64,000 nt of DNA, taken from positions 250,704 through 314,703 of the forward strand of contig PTFA01000363.1 in assembly GCA_003342895.1 (NCBI GenBank), read 5' to 3'. This DNA comes from Casuarius casuarius. Its lineage: Eukaryota; Chordata; Aves; Casuariiformes; Casuariidae. Positions 60,031-64,000 of the stretch are shown piece after piece. The notes under the pieces are model-generated. The model searched no databases, was not told the DNA's origin, and worked only from the letters and a program-made list of their open reading frames with translations. The first letter of the stretch is position 1. Every line of letters starts with the position of its first letter. The position numbers were made by a program, and so were the translations under genes.

Positions 60031-62339
60031 ACAAATAATGGGCTGACACATAGTATCCATGCCAAGCATTGCTTCTGTTTCCAGATGTTGGGTTTTTTGA
60101 CAGAACATTAGCTTTTTCAAATGTGTAATAATGTTAAAGAAAAATAATAAAGATTTTGCACATCTTTCCTCATTTTCAAAATGAATCTTCAGACAAGACA
60201 GCGGCAAAATTCTATGGCTCTGGGGTAAACATAATAGTAGCACTTGCCAATTTTGGGAGGTGTATTTATGCAAAAACAATATATAAGATTTCATGTAGGC
60301 GATGTTATATGCAACATGGGCAAGATAAATTTTGTGTACATGTGGTGCATATAACCACAACATTCAAAATAAGCCCTGTCCGCAGAGGAGAAAAAGCACA
60401 AAAGAAATGTATCGGAACTTCTAAACCACCATGCTAGGATTTCCTCTTTTCTTACTGCATAAACTTAAGAGAAGTAGTGGATATGATGCACAATACAAAT
60501 CCCTATACAACCTGAAAATAAAAAACATGCATATAAAGTGATAGATGGAGCAGATTACATTAAAAGGTATCCATTAATGAATATTTTGTATATAAAGACT
60601 AAACTGAAACGTCAGACAAAACTGTGCCCTAAATTACTTTTTAATCAGCATCACTGAAATAAACAGAAATACACAGGCATAACTGAGGCACAATCTAGGC
60701 CCTTGTAGCTATGTCTGGTTTTTCTTGTTTGAAGTAGAATCTAATTTACAATATTAAAATGGTCTTACCAGTTANTTAGCAAACATAATAACAGATTTAC
60801 CCTCCCCCCTCAAATTACCAAAGAATTGGAATTCCCAAGTTTAGAAAATGAATTTTGCATTCTAGATCAATTTGTCAACATGGCAACCTCCANTCTGACA
60901 ACAACAAAGAGCTTTCTTGAATTGCCATTTTAATGCTGGTATTTAGAGGTAGCAATCTTTTATACCACACTGGAAATTCACATGAAAAACATGGCTTGAC
61001 ATGGCTCCATTTCAATAGTACGCTGGCGTAAGTTGTCTCTTTTCCTTGCTTTTCCTGTTGCTGCCTTCAGTTCACAAGTAGAGGGAATTGATCTAGATTA
61101 AAAATAACCTTATTAAAACAAAATGTTTTTTTTCTGTAACTTGGCTCAGCTCCCTGATCTGGTTCACTGCATGGCTGCACAAATACTTCTACCAACACAA
61201 CCAAAGAGCTACAAGAGCTGTGTAAGCCTGAACTCCAGCCAAAAACAATTACGTGTCAAACTATGGTCTATGTTTAAGCAGACAGTTTTAATGTACTAGA
61301 TGTGAAGGATGTTGGGATGTCTGTAAATGTTATGATTATATAGCTGGCTGATAGTATTGATTTATGTTATTTGCTATAATAAGTGTATATGAGGTTAATT
61401 CAAGAGGGTTATTCAAAAGGGTGGGCACATCAGCTTCAGATGGGCCCATTTAAGAAAACAGATGTCACTGAGTTTTGAAGTTTTACAACTATAAATAATT
61501 CAAATACAAACTTTTCAAATCTGGCTAATCTCTAACCTACATCTACGTCAGAAGGATCCCAGTAGCAAGGACTTGCACAAAGATGTTAAAAATTAATAAA
61601 ATGCCTGGCCTTCAGAGACAACACTAGGAGGCTGGCAGCAAACAACTTCGTATTTGTGTAGAATAATACTGCCGCCCCCACTACTTATAGTCTTTTTTCC
61701 TGAGCACAGCTCCAAAAAAAACCCCTAAATCTTTTGTGAGAGAGGAGCCAGGGAAAAGAGTCCTTCTTCACAAGACTAATTCAATGATGTCTTGAAAGCA
61801 AGCTCATGCCTTACTAGATACTAAAGAATCCACCCAAAGAAGAGACTTGGTCAATGTTGCTACCACAGGAAAAAACTCCTACTGTTACTCACTTCTCTGA
61901 CATCAAAACCTCATCTGGAAATACAGGACACCAGTGGAAACACTACCTCCGCCCCTGTGCTCTTCTGGTGTGCACCTGCTGTTGGGTCTAAATCGCATAT
62001 AGGAGGAGTTTTGGAAAGGTTAGCTTTAGTGTACAGAGGTTAGGTTTCCCTTTCCAGTTAGTGGTTAAGGACTTTGAGAGGGCAATTAAGTTAGGCACCT
62101 GCTCTCTGAAACTGCTTTTTGGAAGGCTCTCTCTCTCTTCATTCGTTCTAGAGAAAGACTAAAACTACAATCTTTCCCAAGGAAGGATACCCACTATGGG
62201 ACTGGGACTGTGTATCACCACATCACCATGTAGTTCACTGTAAAGCAAGCGTAGTGAGAAGTCCCAACAGCTTAGCAGTCACATCACAACTTACTTGAAA
62301 ATAAACTTAGAGCCCAAACTAAGAACAAAGGACTCGGAG

Positions 62340-62605
62340 GCTTGCAGCCTCTGAAATGGAGGAGATCGCAGCCTCTCCTCTGCAGAGACACCGACATGCA
62401 GCTGGTCTATCACAGGATGCTGAGCAGGTCAATGTAGGTGGTTGTGTGGCTGTGCAGCGAACTAGGTGTGAAACTGCAGCAGGGTGCAATGCGAAGTGTC
62501 TGATTTCTGCAAACTCCTCACCTCAACTGCTGCGCTCCGAAGCCCCCGGGCAGCACAGCTCTGTGGTGCTAACCTGGCGTGGGAGCCGCTGCGAGGTATG
62601 TTGCC
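62340..62605 (+). other. GC-richer open stretch ending in a donor-like site
   Basis: An open frame starts at the ATG at 62,356 in a good initiation context (G at -3, G at +4) and stays open past a strong splice-donor-like GAGGTATGT at 62,593-62,601. There are about 10 CpGs in the interval. The peptide (beginning MEEIAASPLQRHRH) is not one that I recognise, is rich in R, C and A, and shows no domain. If real it would be a first coding exon of about 240 bases. Chance is a fully adequate explanation, so this is only a candidate. Confidence 0.12.
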
Positions 62606-64000
62606 TCTCCAACACCCGTATAGTCTTGCGCTTTAGCACTATCTACCAGGTCACACTTGATGGTCTTAAGTCTAGATATTGTTAACTGCAATTGCTATGT
62701 TGGCAGTGTATGGCAGAAATGGATCTGAATGGAGGTTTTTTTCCTTTTGTAAATCCTATCAGTAGCGTGCTTTTGAAAGACGGTATTTCCTTAATCTGAA
62801 ATGATCACAGGTAGTACATCTCTGTTAGTTTCAAAAGTGAGAGCCAGGATTCATGACACCATAGTTTAATGCTGCTCTTATCAGGAACCTGCAGAGATTA
62901 GAAACTGTAAGAAATGCATTTGATGGACGTTTTCAGGCTTTCTGGATTAGTTTGGAATTAACCACCATTGACTTGCTTTCTTTGACAGCTCTTCTATAAT
63001 TGGGCACAGATGGATGAAAATAAACTACAAACACAGTGAGATTTTCTTTAATCATTAATTTTCACTTAATTCACCAGATGGCTTTGGTTTCTAGTGTAAA
63101 CTTTATTTGCTGTTGTGTCATTTTCAGGGTAAGTTTTACTTTTTCATGAAAAAAAGTTTCATTTCTCCTGAAAACCTTATTTTATTATTGTCTTGCTAGC
63201 TCTTTCTAAAAGCTAAAGAAGATAAATTTGTATATTTGATTATCTTATTGTTAAATTAGTAAAGTATTTTAGTTTCCCTTCTCAGAAACAGAAGACTTTT
63301 GCATTACCAGTGAAGATTTAATGTTGAAAGTTAACATATGATATGCTGGGTGCCTGATGTTACATTCCTCAGCCACCTATAAAATGCGACTCTAAAAGTA
63401 GTCTGATTTTAGAAGTGCATATGCTATTGCTAATGGTACATGTGTGCTGTCCACATTTATGAAAACGGGGCATTTTTATTAATACACTTACCCATCTTTT
63501 GTTACTTCCCTCTACTTACTCTTCTCCCCTCTCCCCACACTGTGATTGCTGAATTCACAGCCATTTGTTAGAGCAGTTCCATTCAAAGTATTTGAATAGA
63601 AAAATGGAAATACTCTGTTCAGAAAAAGGTGTTTCTAATGCCTGCACTTGCTTCACAGTTAGGAGTGAGTTAAGAAATCACTTGTTTCATGACAATGCAT
63701 TTCCCAAGGCTTTGCTCATTTTTTGCATGAGCAAAGATGTGCCTTTACAAGCTTTTTATTAGAAGTCATTTTCTTTAACCAGGATGGATCTTTTGGTTTA
63801 AAATTGGACATGGCTATCTAAATTATTGGAGAAACTTTTCTGATGTTGAGCTACACATGTTAAACTTCTTAGTCTTTTATAGCCCAAGATTTGCTTTGAG
63901 CTATATGTTGCCATACTTCCCCAGGCCGGACGCTGGCTAGTTCTGTGAGAACCGTGTTGGCTGCTGCCAGCAAAGGCAGCACGCGGAGTTAAGAACTTCT
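62606..64000. other. Unique non-coding DNA
   Basis: AT-rich until about 63,920, where GC rises towards the window edge (GCCGGACGCTGG, AGCACGCGGAG). A CpG-rich element may begin there and continue beyond the window. Confidence 0.65.
63100..63134 (+). other. Recursive-splice-like junction with an extra G
   Basis: TTTGCTGTTGTGTCATTTTCAG ends at 63,127 and is followed by G and then GTAAGT (63,129-63,134). The acceptor and donor are both strong, but the extra G means a one-base insertion if used as a ratchet, which is unlike known sites. Confidence 0.15.

Larger units (their letters stand above)
56171..62339. other. Unique non-coding DNA
   Basis: AT-rich with A-rich and TA-rich low complexity. 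An RFX X-box-like GTCAACATGGCAAC lies at 60,874-60,887. Frames of 107 codons at 58,652-58,975 and 59,117-59,440 are unrecognised. Three unresolved bases (59,114; 60,775; 60,893). Confidence 0.7.

Noticed and set aside
59920..60363. Longest open frame (147 codons, minus)
   Set aside because: It crosses T-rich and TA-rich low complexity, has Y/I/H-skewed composition from that tract, and resembles no protein family.
62085..62110. AAGTTAGGCACCTG phrase resembling old sauropsid repeats
   Set aside because: Too short and isolated to separate from chance.
1..64000. CRISPR array, prokaryotic operon, phage or toxin system
   Set aside because: No regularly spaced repeats, no ribosome-binding-site-led gene chains, and clear vertebrate retroelements are present.

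Overview
This is vertebrate nuclear DNA, almost certainly from a sauropsid and most probably a bird. The evidence is an AT-rich background, no bacterial-style gene packing, no Alu or L1 elements, very little interspersed repeat, and two old, stop-riddled CR1 LINE 3' ends (33.80-34.32 kb and about 49.99-50.83 kb), plus MIR-type core-SINE fragments. No protein-coding gene, rRNA, tRNA or recognisable small RNA gene could be supported. The longest open frames (147 codons on minus at 59,920-60,363; 143 on minus at 13,195-13,626; 134 on minus at 10,506-10,910) match no family I know and are at lengths expected by chance in 64 kb. The window is best read as intergenic desert or the inside of one very long intron; the sequence alone does not say which.

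Layout. 1-10.3 kb: AT-rich unique DNA with simple repeats, short palindromes and a MIR copy near 8.1-8.24 kb. 10.36-10.92 kb: an AT-rich homeodomain-site-rich segment running into a short CpG-island-like block, the best candidate for a promoter or enhancer here. 10.9-16.9 kb: unique DNA with a MIR head near 13.74 kb. 16.88-17.53 kb: a second GC/CpG-rich pair of blocks. 17.5-33.4 kb: unique AT-rich DNA with several blocks that read like conserved non-coding elements. 33.45-34.32 kb: a small CpG-rich patch followed by a CR1 fragment. 34.3-50 kb: unique DNA with a minus-strand MIR near 41.2-41.34 kb and several hairpins. 50-51 kb: a longer CR1 fragment, then another conserved-looking AT-rich block. 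51-64 kb: unique DNA with a long pyrimidine-rich stretch at 55.49-56.17 kb, A-rich and TA-rich low complexity at 58.4-60.0 kb, and a GC-richer open stretch ending in a donor-like site near 62.6 kb.

No gene set works together here, and I found no convincing undescribed system. The items most worth checking are the CpG-island-like blocks, the conserved-element candidates, the pyrimidine-rich tract and three sites that resemble recursive-splicing junctions. All functional readings of these are inference from single-sequence pattern and need alignment or expression data.
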